This document shows, in pieces, positions 11,953 through 24,100 of a DNA stretch of 64,000 bases (its first letter is position 1; each line of letters begins with the position of its first letter). Below the pieces are notes generated by a model. The model worked only from the letters and a program-made list of their open reading frames with translations, was not told the DNA's origin and did not search any database. The DNA lies in assembly GCA_051294375.1 (NCBI GenBank), contig CM119263.1, positions 454,019 through 518,018 on the forward strand, given 5' to 3'. The DNA is from Paraspadella gotoi (Eukaryota > Chaetognatha). A program made the translations under genes and the position numbers.

Positions 11953-12443
11953 AAGTGAAATTGGAAAGAATTAATTCGTGACCTGTGACCTGTTCGGATC
12001 TTTAGCGTAGGTTAGAAATCAATTAGTAACTAATTATTTATTCTCCTTTATCTATTTTCAATTTTGACGTATTATAGAATAATGTAATATTATGGGTGTT
12101 ATATTGTTTATTATCTGTTATCAATTTTTGTTTCGATTACAGTTACTCAAAATTAGGAAATAACTAATTTAATCTTTTCCGTCGAAAGACTCTCTTGCTG
12201 CAACCGAAAGACTCTTGCTGCAACCGCTTCAGGCGAATGATTTTTGATAACAACGCCCTCACTTTTTGGGCGATCATTAATATTTATAATATTTTAATAT
12301 TCGAGGCACAATTATATTTGACAAAGCATATTCGTATTTCTCTTATAGATTTAAATAATGGAGGCTGGATTTTGACCATGCGGAGTTAGTCCGCCGGTAT
12401 TCTTGCCCTCATCCTATCAAACTCAGCCCCCCGCTTTGGCGCC
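11953..12443. other. Intergenic spacer, AT-rich
   Basis: This is the spacer between the zinc-finger gene and the GLT8D1-like gene. It has a short local duplication near 12190 (two copies of GAAAGACTCT(C)TTGCTGCAACCG) and nothing else recognisable. Confidence 0.5.
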
Positions 12444-15010
12444 ATGTCGGCTTGGACGTGTCGCGGCCCCGTCCGCTTCGTCGTCGTCATCATAGTCATC
12501 CTGTGGCTCGTCTTTTTGGGTCATTTACTCAGCAGCGGAGAAAAGGGCGCCTCGTTCGACATATCTAAGATTCCCTCGCAGGTTTGAACTATTCAGAAGG
12601 ATACTTCTGCGCCCTCAATCTTATTTCCTCTTCTCTGTAAACAATTTCTTCTTTTTCTTAAGTTCAGAGCCTCATCTTTAATTTCTTCATTCTTACTCGC
12701 TTTTTACTCTCACCAATCATTTTGCCCTATAAATTATAATCCTATTCGTTTCTCAGGTTTTGGTGAGGCTTCAAAGCGTCCTGAACCGGACTCGGCTCGG
12801 CGTCGGCCCAGAGAAAGTGAGCGCTTCGCTCCGTTGCTTTTGTAATTCGTTCCTCAACGCTCGATCAAGAAATGACAAATTTCGTCCTCTCTCTCTTTCA
12901 TTCTCTCTCCCGTTGTCTTTTTGTTCCAATCTTTTTATTTCTTTCTCTTTCTCTCTAAATCCCTCTTTCACTCGCTCACATTCTTTCTCTCGCTTACTCT
13001 CTCCTTCTTGCTCCCTCTCTTTCCTCCTTTCACTTCCACTTTCTCTTCCTTTTAATTCCTCTTTCTCAACCTCATACTCTCTCTATCACCCTTCCTCTCG
13101 CTCCCTATCAATTTCTTCTTCACGCTCCTTCTATTTTTCATCCTCTCGCTCTCTCGCTTCCTTTTTTTCTCACTCTCTATTTATATTTTTTTCGCTCCCT
13201 CTATCCTGTCTTCTCACTCATCCTCTCTCTTCCTCTCGCTCGCTCCCTCCTTTTTTCTCGCTTTCTTTTTCTTCGTCTCCCTCTCTCTCCCTTCCTCCCT
13301 CTCTCTCCCTTCCTCCCTCTCTCTCCCTTCCTCCATCTCCTCCCTACCCCATCTCTTCCATATTCCTTCCCTCCCACTCCTCTTCCTTCTTTCAGTTCCC
13401 CATCATTTGGTCGCATCGCGATCCTTCCTTCTCTCGCCTCGATGAAGACTCCATCATCCACGTTCAGTTGACGACGCGTTCGACGACGTTGGGAGGCGCC
13501 GTCGCCGCTGTCAACTCTATCCATTTAAATACTCGTCACCCAGTGAGGTGAAATACTATTCAAGAACCCTCTTTAGCTTTTACGAAAGACGCCAACCTTG
13601 AATCCTCTTAGATTCCACATTTTCGTCGACGACTCTGACGACTCGGTGCAACACCTCGCCAATTGGATGTCCCAGACTCATTTACGGGACGTCGATTACG
13701 AGGTAATATTTCCCCCCGATTTCCTACTCAAGTTTCATTTATCGCAAATGTCAGGCTTTTTTCAGGTCATCCCATTTAACACTTCCCTTCTCGCCGGTCG
13801 GATCGTCTCCTCCTCCTCCCCTCATCCTATGGACCTGGCTCGTTTCTACACGCCCCCTATACTCCTCGCCCGTAGCCCTGGGGCACGCCGCTGGCGGCTG
13901 GTGCATGTCGACGATGATATTCTAGTTCAAGGTTAGGGGGGGGAAAGCGGTCCAAAACTGAAATTCCAATATCGCTTCGGTCTCTTTTAATTCGATCTTC
14001 CTACGCGTCATGGATTTTTCTGTTTAAGGTGACATTTTCGATCTATGGAACCGCACATTCGATGACAAGCGGTGGTCAGCCTTCTCCAACGAGTGCACGG
14101 GGAAACCAAAGGTGAGTAAATATACGAAGTGAAACGAAAAAAAAGTATTATTTGTTTAAAACATTAAATACTTGGACTTCCCATTCTTCTCCAGCACTCC
14201 CTCCACCAACACATCATGTCGGCCTTCGTCAACTTCAAACATCCCGCCATCCGGCGTCTCAAGATTCCGCCGGCGACTTGCGCGATCAACGCTGGAGTCT
14301 ACGTGGTCGACCTCGACTCGTGGTCGAAGCGCAACGTGACGGGGAAGCTTGATCAGTGGTGAGAGACGCCAAGAGTCTTTGTTTGATTAAAAGACGTGAG
14401 GGAATTGTCTTCCACACTGAATCATGAAATCGTTTATTAGGATTGTATTAGGATTGTATAGTGAGGACTTCTATCAGGATTTCCGATGTTTCGCTAGTCG
14501 CCTCCCTTTTCACTCACAGGCTTTCGCTAAATTTTGCCGCGAAAGGAGATCTATTTAACCATCAGCGAGAATTCTCCCCCGCCGCTCCGCCTCTCATGCT
14601 GCTTTTTCACGACAAATATGTGGAAATAAACCCGATGTGGCACGTCAGGTCAGGGCATTTTTTTTTTCAATTGAAGTTTCTTGCTCTATCATTCAAAATC
14701 TGCCAACTCGGTCCGTCGCCGTTTTTAGGGGCCTCGGCGAACCGGCGGGCGAGCGCTACTCTCACCGCTTTTTGGAAAAGGCGCGCCTGCTTCATTGGTC
14801 CGGAGTCAACAAGCCGTGGGGCATCATCGACGAAGCCATGGGCAGGTCCATTTGGGACACCTATTACGTCCACGATCCCTGGAACGTTTTCAAGGTTTTT
14901 TTTTTCTTGATGGAATTTATAAAAAAGAAAGATAACGCTGAATGTTCATCCCGATTTAATTCCAGGTTGTCCGCCAATCCCAGCACAAGTCCGCCCGTCA
15001 CGATTCATGA
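12444..15010 (+). CDS. GLT8D1: GLT8D1/GLT8D2-type glycosyltransferase (GT8 family)
   Basis: This is a type II Golgi glycosyltransferase of family GT8. Ten exons close in phase to 397 aa: 12444-12581, 12757-12816, 13396-13547, 13612-13702, 13766-13931, 14029-14111, 14195-14358, 14520-14648, 14729-14894 and 14966-15010. Exon 1 encodes a short cytosolic tail and a signal-anchor segment (FVVVIIVILWLVFLG). The catalytic domain shows HIFVDDSDD, the metal-binding DDD of VHVDDDILVQGDI, INAGVYVVDLDSW, and the C-terminal LHWSGVNKPW loop, where the HWSG.(N).KPW motif is typical of the family. Length and motif order match GLT8D1/2; the vertebrate pair split later, so either name could be used. Intron 2 (12817-13395) is a long imperfect pyrimidine tract. 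The donor/acceptor substrates of the family are poorly known. Confidence 0.9.
12870..13395 (+). repeat. Polypyrimidine (CT-rich) intron tract
   Basis: This run of about 500 bases is almost entirely C and T on the coding strand inside intron 2 of the GLT8D1-like gene. It is built from degenerate CTCTCT/CCCTCT/TTCTCT units, with CTCCCTTCCTCC tandem copies near 13280-13335. A long ORF in this interval reflects the absence of stops in TC repeats; it is not coding. Confidence 0.85.
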
Positions 15011-15785
15011 AGAGTGAAACCGTCGTAGCTTCTTGCTGCGGAATTTGCGAGACTCGTCCATCAGTTGGCCACACTTCAGTGACTGGCACTTCTCTACTTC
15101 CTCTCTTAAATTCCGAAGCATCTTGAAGGAGTTGGTCGTGGGCGAGATGCCACCATTTATATACGTTTTGATGAATCAAAATTTTGTCGTGTGTCGAGAT
15201 GAATCTCTTTAAATTCTTTTTTTTTTTGTTTCGTTTTCTTTGTTTACGAAAAGAGATTTCGTAGCTTCAGCCTGATTTTAAATCGTTGTTTAAGTAGGCT
15301 TAGCTGTTTGCTTGCTTAGTTTTAACTCAAGTAAAATAATTTTTTATTTTAATTTTTTTAATCTCTGAAGTACGCTTTCTGACATATCCCCTCGTGAACG
15401 AAAACAAAAAATTGTGCAATTCCATTCGCTATTGTTGTTTGAGGTTGAACGCCAGAAAATGCTTGCCTCGAAATGAAATGTTTATATTTTTGGATTAATC
15501 ACCAACCGATCTGGTCCGATACTCGGTTAAAAAACCCATTATCATTGTTTTTTCTTTTTCGTAGCTTACGAGAAATTTCATGAACCATTTGTTTTGAACT
15601 TCTTAGGTGTTAACTTGTAAAAGTATTTTATTCTCTAAAAGATAATATGTGGTGACTATAACTAAGCCTCAGCTCGTGGAGAGGGAGGTCCCGAGTTCAA
15701 ATCTTTGTTCAAAACACGGCCATGAAACTTCAGACAAATCTAAGTTAATCTTAGATATATTTGAGAAGCCTGTCTGGCTCGAGCA
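15011..15785. other. Intergenic spacer upstream of MEK5
   Basis: This is AT-rich 3' flank of the GLT8D1-like gene and 5' flank of MEK5. A phrase near 15695 (GAGTTCAAATC) resembles a tRNA B box, but no cloverleaf could be drawn. Nothing else was recognised. Confidence 0.5.
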
Positions 15786-18142
15786 ATGGCTCTGAACCGT
15801 GCCCGGCTCCGCCTGGTGGCCGACAATGGCGAGAACGTCATTCTGGAGACGCGAATCGACGAACCATCGGCCTCGACGCTCAGGTCTCTCCTTGATCTAT
15901 TCCGTCGATTACATCCGGGGGGATCTGAAGTGGGCGCGGTTCAGTATGAAGACGACGAGGGCGACGTCGTCACAGTCACCAACGACGAGGAGGTTAGGAG
16001 GGAAATTTAAATAAGATAATTAATTATGTAATTAACAATTTCAATTTCATACCTTTCTCACGATGAGGTTCGTGAAATGACTCGTTACGCCCGCCTCAAT
16101 TGATCCGAGGACGAAGCTACGATCCGCTTTTAGTTTTCCCAAAATCCGATTCCTCGCTCAACGTAAACAACTTGACCGTCGCCCTCGATTCTTCGCATCG
16201 AGACATTTCGAGAGAAGCCGCCGCCGCCGCATTCCCGAGGCCTCGCGCCTCTTCGAGAAGCAGCGCTGACTTACCTCGGTCTTCTTCCTCACCGCGGAGC
16301 AACAACCCTCCCTTTTCCCTACCCACCTCCTCCTCCTCGCCCTCTCCCTCCTCTCCCCCCTCTCCCCCGTCCTCCGCCATCGTTCAAAATCAAAGCGCGC
16401 GTCAACCCACGGCCGACTTGGGACAGATTCTTTCCCGCGGACAAATTCGCTTCGAGGACCTGGAGTACATAAGATCCTTGGGAAGCGGAAATGGAGGCTC
16501 CGTCTTTTATGCCCTGCACAAATCCTCCCGAACGCCATCTGCCGTTAAGGTGAAAGACGAAATGAGGCGACAATGACGCTTAGAACTGCGATGACGCAAT
16601 CATGTCATGCGATTATGGAAAATGGGTAGATAAGAAATGGTGTGATAATACTTTTGTCAGTGTCGTGAGCCTTTTATTTTACGCATATATTAATTTAGTT
16701 TTCAGTGCATTATGATTATTGATTAACGAATGATGGAGACATTTGAGGCGGTGTGAATATACCGCCACAATATACCAATTTATCCGTAATCCCGAAATTT
16801 AACTATTTCTAGCCCTTATTTAAATTAGGTGATCGGCCTTGAAAGTCCAGACAGAGACATTAAGATTCAAATAATCTCGGAGCTTCAAACTCTTCATCAA
16901 TGCAACACCGACGTCATCATAGGATTCTACGGCGCCTTTTTTAAGTATGAATATTCGGTTGTGAAAGCCACGCCCCGTATTCCTTTTATTTGTCAGCTAT
17001 TGTTTATACACAGGGAGAATAATATTCACATATGTACTGAATACATGGACGGTGGGAGTTTGGATCAATACGGAGCTTTGCCAGAACGAGTTCTCCGATC
17101 TGTTGCTGTTTCAATAATTCAGGGTGAGAAAATATCTGTATCTATGATATAACGTGTAAAAATAATAAATGAATAAAATAAAGTTATTAAAAAGTTAATT
17201 CTCGGTTTGATAAGCGTTTGTCATTTGGCCGGTCTAAGGCCCTTTGTCTAGGATCAGTCTATTCAGTACATTTGAGTTCATCAATGAAAAATAATGCCAT
17301 CATTCAATTTTTTTTTATATTTATCAACTCAACTTGGCCATTGTGAATAATCCATAATACCCAATACATAATTCAGGCCTTCACTACCTCTGGCGCGGTC
17401 TTAAAATCCTCCATCGTGACATTAAGCCTTCTAACGTGCTTGTCAACAGTAGAGGAGAGGTCAGAATTCCTTTTCAATTGTTATTATCTCCATCCCTCCC
17501 TAATTATGCATGATGATCAAAATTGGTTCTCTGTAAAAAATATTAGGAATTGCTTGAGCGTCAGTGGCGATTGAACCGATGAGTTGAAATCTTGTCATTT
17601 GCTAAATGAACTGAACTTAAGGTGAAACTTTGCGATTTTGGAGTCAGCATCCAACTGGTACGTTCCATCGCCAAGTCCTTCGTCGGCACTAACGCCTACA
17701 TGAGCCCAGAGCGAATTTTGGGGAGCGAATACGGAATGGCGGCGGAAATTTGGAGCTTGGGACTCTCGCTCTTGGAGATGGCATTGGGAAGGTACTTTTT
17801 CTTCGCCTTACTGTCAGCGGAAGAAGCCCGTCTAAACATTGTCATTTTTGTTCATGTAGATTCCCGTTCGCTCGTCCCCCAATGGGTCCCTCTTCCGAGT
17901 CCAACGCCGCCTCCGCCCTCTCCTTCATGCAGGTCGTCCTCAATTCTTCCCCGGAACTTCCCGCCGACGGCGCCGCCTCGCCGGAATTCGTGGACCTCAT
18001 TCGCCGCTCTCTCGAGCGAGACCCGAAGGACAGGATTTCGTCGACGGACTTTTCCAGGCATCCCTTCTTTTTCGGAGCGGAAGAGATGGGCGTCGGAGCG
18101 AGGAAGGAGGAGGTGAAGAGGTGGGTGTTGTCGAGAAGGTGA
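15786..18142 (+). CDS. MAP2K5: Dual-specificity MAP kinase kinase 5 (MEK5)
   Basis: This is the MAP2K that activates ERK5. Exon 1 (15786-15992) plus the start of exon 2 (from 16068) encode an N-terminal PB1 domain, with the acidic OPCA-type motif [18 protein letters not shown] used to bind MEKK2/3 and ERK5. A Ser-rich linker follows, then the kinase: exons to 16549, 16829-16944, 17014-17123, 17377-17459, 17622-17791 and 17861-18142. Visible motifs are the glycine loop GSGNGGSV, the SAVKV lysine, [17 protein letters not shown], activation loop SIAKSFVGT with two Ser where human has Ser/Thr, and YMSPE. All kinase junctions close in phase. One problem: after [11 protein letters not shown] (about 16097) the frame meets TGA, and the linker (LIRGRSYDP...) continues in the next frame, as if one base were missing near 16098-16100. 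Confidence 0.88.
16745..16771 (+). repeat. Repeat A fragment
   Basis: A fragment of about 27 bp in a MEK5 intron (GAGGCGGTGTGAATATACCG followed by CCACAA) is nearly identical to the right end of repeat A at 2755-2781 and to the complement at 38062-38090. It contains a GGCGGT/ACCGCC inverted repeat. Confidence 0.6.
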
Positions 18143-18927
18143 TTGGCGGAAACTCGATCCCCGATTGGTCACTTTCTTCTGACTTCGAGTTTAAACTCGG
18201 TGCCTTTGGTTAATAATATTCTACACTTTCGACACCAGTGCCTTTATAATCTCCCTTAATATGTGATTAACTTATTTCTGGCCTGGGTCTCTGCTTTCGA
18301 ATCAGAATTTTCGTTACGAAAATTATTACGTTACATTGTACCTCATGTAATTTTTACTCATGCAGAGAGTAGTATTATTTACTTTGTGATACTTTGTTTT
18401 TGCTTCGACGACATTCGAAACGGACGGGTGATCGTCACCTTTTGTTATTGCCCGCATAATGAACACTTTTGTTCGCTATATGCGTTGTTATCATAGTCAT
18501 TTTATACCCGTTTAACCTTCTCATTGGAATCAACTTTGGGATATCTGGCTTTTGATAGCTGAATCAAATAATATTTGTCTACATTTTTTTGCGACTTAAC
18601 AATCTCTCTTTTATGCCTGGTTTTATTTTTATACGTAACAGGACGACAGTGTCTGTCTTCACTGTTTAAAAAATGGGTTGACCTCATCGGTTGAATTAAC
18701 GAATAATCGTAGACGGTTTGCAAAGCAGCATTCAGGCCAGACGCGATCAAAAAAGCGAACAATTTCTCCAATCGCCATGCATCGAGTATTTTTGGCGAAA
18801 TGTCATCGTCGTTAGGTTTGCAGAAAAATAAATAAGAATGGCGTTGAGCATCGGTTGCCAATGACGACGGCTATTTTGAATCGTACACGACTGCCGACTA
18901 CTAAAACGAGCTTTAGCATAATCCGCA

Positions 18928-21122
18928 ATGTTCGGCCATTGGTCGAACTCTCCCCCCGCCAACTCCGCCCCTTCTTCCCGCCGCTCTCGTGCGGCCACGC
19001 CCGATTCCGTCGCCGGCGAAGAAGGGGAAAGGCCGCGTCGAGCTCGTCGGGGCGGCGGAGGCGGCAATGGAAGCGGGGATCGCAACGCCTGGCCGGCTCA
19101 AGATGATTCCACCGACGAGGAGGATTTCCCAGGAAGGCTCCTACATCAGGTAGGCACTTTTTTTGATGTGGTTGTTTTTGCTGTCGTTCTTTGATTGATT
19201 GATTAATTGATGTATTTTCCGGATTCAGGCATCCATCTACAACAACGTCGAGTTCCTTCAGGATCTTCTTCAAGGCGACGAGGGGAAGAATGTCAACGAA
19301 GTCGACAAATGGGGGAGAAGGTGAAGACAGAGCGAGAACTACGAGTCTCGGCGATTCTTGCTTAGGCAGAGATAGTTCAGGAATAGGCTTGGCTTTTCGA
19401 TTTTCGCCCCTAAAGTCATTCAGGATGCGATCTCAACAAAATTATGGAATTAGTTTCAACGCTTTCAGCCCGCTTCACACGACGGTCTTCTACGACAGCG
19501 TGGATTGCGCGCAGCTGCTTCTCACCGCCGGCGCGGACCCCAACCTTCGCTGCGGGGGCGAACGCGGGAAAAGCCGAACGCCTCTTCACATGGCGGCGCG
19601 AGACGGAAAATGCTCTCTCGTTAGGTAACTTTTTATCGATCGATATTCGATAAGTCCTTCTCACTCGCAGGCTCTCTGATGATGGCAATTTTTCCGAAAT
19701 TAGGCTACTTCTCTGCTACGGAGCCGATATTGAACTAGAAGATGCCGAGGGAAAAAATTCTGTTGATTTGGCGGAATCTAATGGGCAATTAGAGACGCAG
19801 CAGGTAGAAAACATTGATCTTTTAGGGGAAAATGGATGAGATGTGTCCGGACTGGAATGTGAAATAACTTGTTATAACGAAGAAATTTACAAACGTTTTA
19901 TAAATACGTGGTCAATCTTCACCAAGGCCCTCCTTGAGGAACTGTCGGTCCGCGTGAAGCGCCGCTCCGATCTGGAGACTCGTCTCCTCGACGCTTTCCA
20001 ACGAAACGATGTCGCCGGCGTTGGCGAGGCGCTCGAGGCGTTGGGTCCAACCGACGCTGCGAGGGTCATCAACGCCACTCCGTCGGGGATCAGCTCTTTG
20101 CTGTACCGGGCGTCGCACACGGGTCATTTGAGAATTGGTTTTTTCCCCCTTTTGGTTTCCCCTTTAATATTTTAAGTCTTTCGAAATTTTAATCATCTAC
20201 ATTTCTGCTATCAAAGGCTCTCTCGACATGGTTCGCCTACTGATCTCTCACGGTGCCGATGGGCGGCCCCATCCCATCACCCGATACTCGCCCCTCTACG
20301 TGGCGTGCCACACGGGGCGGATCGATGTCGCCGAAGCCATCATCCATCGATTCCCGAATCTCGTGACTGTGGAGACGATCGAGAAGCTGTACCCTCTGCA
20401 CGCCGCCTGCTTTCAGGTTAGAGGAGAAGCTGAATGATCGGGTCTAATCGATCGATGATTTTAATCGAATCTCCTTGACGACAGGGTCACGCTGACATCG
20501 TCAAACTCCTTCTGCAATTTCCTTACGACGTTTCCCTGATGCGTCGCTTCTCTTTTGGTTCCGAGGCTTACGTCGCTCCTTTTGACGGTGACAGAACAGT
20601 GACTCGCTTCTGTACGGCATTAATGCTGAAAAATGTTGTCATTTGTGAGGATTCGATAGTTTTATTTTCAGTAGCCGTATATTTTTTTTTCTTCGTTGTT
20701 TAGTTAACGCGCGAGATATGAACGACCAGACGCCGTTGCACCTGGCCTGCGTGGGCGGCCATCTTGAAGCTGTGAGGATTTTGCTGAGGTGTCGGGTGAG
20801 ACCGGCAAAGGCGGTTGCGTCTTCGGCTCCTGCTTCGAGCGGAACTCCGGTGGAGAAGCAAAGGACAAGGTGAGATGAATGGCTTATAATTCTCCTCTCT
20901 TTCTCTCTTGCTTTAGAATTATTGTACAATTGTATATATCTACTAATATTAAAAATTAACCAAGAAGAAAAATACGTGCTTTCATGTAAACATAAATCGA
21001 CGTCTTCAGATCACTCTTTCTCTCTCTCTCTCTATCTCTCTCTTCTCTCTCTCTTCTCCTTCTCTCTCTTTCTCTCTCTCTCCTCTTTCTCTCTCTCTCC
21101 TCTTTCTCTCTCTCTCTCTCTC

Positions 21123-21170
<48 letters not shown>

Positions 21171-24100
21171 TCTCTCTTTCTTTTCTCTCTCCTCTCTTTC
21201 TTTTCTCTCTCCTCTCTTTCTTTTCTCTCTTCTCTCTTTCTCTCTCTCTTTCTTTTCTCTCTCTCTCTTCTCTCTCTTCTCTCTCTCTTCTCTCTCTCTT
21301 CAGGTCGCCCCTTCCCTCCTTCGAAACGGGAGAAGAGGACATCAACGAGGTTCTCAAAGACGAAGAGGAAGAGGAAGAGGAAGATAATTCCATCGCCCAA
21401 GTCTTTCCTCCAGCCGAGGAAATCGCGGAGGAGATGGTGGAAGAAAAAGAAGCGGACGTCAGCACCGCCTCCAGTCTTGGTCATTATCCTTCTTATTCTT
21501 ATTATTCTTATTATTATTTTTTTATTATTATTATTTTTATTATTATTATTATTATTATTATTCTTAATGATTATCCTTTTTATTTCGCGGTTGAAAAGCA
21601 TTGTCTTAAAATAAAGTTTGCTTTTCATGCCGACAGCCTCCCCTTCCCGCGCTCCTACTCCCTCGGCTCCACCCGTGAAAGGCTTTTGTCCCGTCGAATT
21701 AAACTGTTACTCGGTGGAAGGGATGACGTCTCTTCACGCGGCCGTCGTCCACGGCCACGAGACGGTCGTCGATCTGCTCCTTAGACACGGCTCCAATCTC
21801 TCGCTACCGATCAAGATTCATCCCGAAGCCATGAGCTTCGCCTTTCTGTCTGGCAGTCATCAAGTCGAGGAGGTATAGGCTTTTCCTCATCTACGTTGTA
21901 GCGGGAAGTTTCACCTTTCTAACACACTCTCTCTCTCTCTCTCTCACTCTCTCACAGAATCCAGCTGCTGTACCCGCTACACCATCCGGCCAGCTGCGTC
22001 TGACTTCAGCGCTTGAGGAGGCGGCTCTTCGCGGCCAGGCCTCCATGGTCGACTTGTTGCTGCGACACGGAGCTCGCGTCGGCGTTGGCGCGGGTTAGTA
22101 TTGATTTCTCGCTTTTCTCAATTCTTTCCTCACGATCTCGTCATGATTTTAGGTCTCGTTGGAGGCGGAGGGACTGGTTCCGACGCCGCCGTCGGAGCGG
22201 AGCAGCGGTTGGTGGCAGAGTTGCTGCGTCGCGGCTTCGATGACGTCTTGGCGTCAATTCTTAAACGAAAGACGCACGTCGATCCTGAGTTTAAAGTCAA
22301 CCGCAAGGGGATTTTGAAGAGGGTCTACGGCCCCACTGGAGCTGGCGTCGAAAACGGTATGAAGGAAAAGGATTTAATTCGAAATAATTATAATTATAAT
22401 TATAACTTTCCTCCCACCCTCTTAGCTCCCCTCCCCAACTCCCTCACTGCCATCTCACCCCCTCGCCCCGTCCCCCTTCAACTCCCCTCCTCCGCCGTCG
22501 TCGTCGACTGGCATCACATCCACGAAGCCTTGGATCGCCTCAAGACCTCGTGGCTCGAGGCCGCCGCCGCCATGCACAATCCAACCGTCGGAGGTGTCGT
22601 TGGCGAGCCAGGGACGGCGCCGGAGAAGATCGAAGGGTCCGGAAGGACGGAAAAATCGGGTGAGGAATGAGACAGACAGACAGACATAATGTTTGTGTGA
22701 GAGTAGTAGTAGAATGTGATGTGCTGGTAAAAAAAAAAAGAATCCATTGATAAAATTGTGTGAATTATAATTCTCACCCAATCGTGATCTTTTGTTTCCA
22801 CAGTTCCACTCCCCCTCACCCCCCCTTCCTCCCTCCTCCTCCTCTCCTCCATCACTCGTCTCGACATCTCGGAAAACGGCGTCGGGTCTCTGCCTCTCGC
22901 CGTCTTCCGCCTCAATTCTCTCCGGATGCTCAACGTCGCCTTCAACAAAGTCGACTCTCTTCCCGTCGTCGAGGACGAGGCGCTCGACGACATCAACGTC
23001 GAGGATTCTGGCGGCGGTTGGCAGGTCGGGATGGCTGGAGACATCGCTGGAGTTAACAATCTTTTCTTTTTTTTTTTTTAAATTCTTTGTTTATTTAAAT
23101 AATATGGAATCGTTGATAAATGTCGCTTGTCAACTTATTCATCAGTGCCCTTGTTTGGAAGAGATCGAACTTCAACACAATCAACTGGAGGAAGTCGCCG
23201 AAGAGATTTTTCGCCTCCCATCTTTGCAGAGACTCAACTTGGCGAGCAACTCCATCTCCGAGTTGCCGCTTCAGCTTTGGAAGGTGCGAAACATAAACCA
23301 TTATCTCGAAAATTGGTGAATGCTTCAATGCATCAATGCTTCAATGCTTCAATGCTTCAATCCCACTTCCCTCATTTAGGCGCCGAGTCTTCGCGAGCTC
23401 AACCTGAGCTTCAACCGCCTTTCCTGTCTTCCGTTGGAGCTTCCCCACCGCGTCACCCGCCTTCGCGGATCCGACGTCGGTGGCGTGACCAACAGCCCCA
23501 ACCTCCGGCGTCAACGCCGATACGGCGCCGGAAGTCCTAAGACAACGGGCTCTAGGGTTGATGCGGCGATAACGCCGGGACGGGAGAGATCCAGAACGAC
23601 GGTTAACGACTCCGATAAAAGCAGCGCGACTTTGCAGGTTTGACGACCAAATTGCTTCAACGAATTAGGATGCTTATGATCTGTCAACCCTTTTCTCGTT
23701 TTCCCAGGCGCTGCTCTCCCCGACTCAAATCAGCAAATCCATTTTTCCCTCGATGGAAAAAGAGGCGTCGTCCCCGTCTCTCGCAACTTCCGTCGAGACA
23801 GTCGATTCTCCGACGGCGTCATCGATCGACGACCCATCCCGCGTGCAATCTTTGGCCGGCGCCGTCGCCAACGAAACTGCCCAGACGTCGAGCGGCGCCG
23901 TTTTCGCCAACGGCGTCGAGGACGAGGAAGTCGACGAAGAAGACGACGACACTGGCGAACAGAATGTGGACAGCATGGAGGAGGTTTGTCATTGTTTAAA
24001 TTTACTCGATTTTCATGAAAACTGAAATGATATTAAAATTCCCTCGTGACTCAATGACTCAGGATCACGTGAAGATCTCCCCTTTGACCCGCGCTTCCCT

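Noticed and set aside
12760-13551. 263-codon ORF read as one protein
   Set aside because: Most of it is the CT-rich intron 2 of the GLT8D1-like gene; only its two ends are real exon sequence.
15650-15740. tRNA-like B box (GAGTTCAAATC)
   Set aside because: No acceptor stem, anticodon arm or matching A box could be folded around it; at most a SINE remnant.
20922-21628. Long ORFs on both strands (Ser/Leu-rich on +, Arg/Glu-rich on -)
   Set aside because: They are translations of the (CT)n/(GA)n tract in a LRRK1 intron, with no codon structure or homology.
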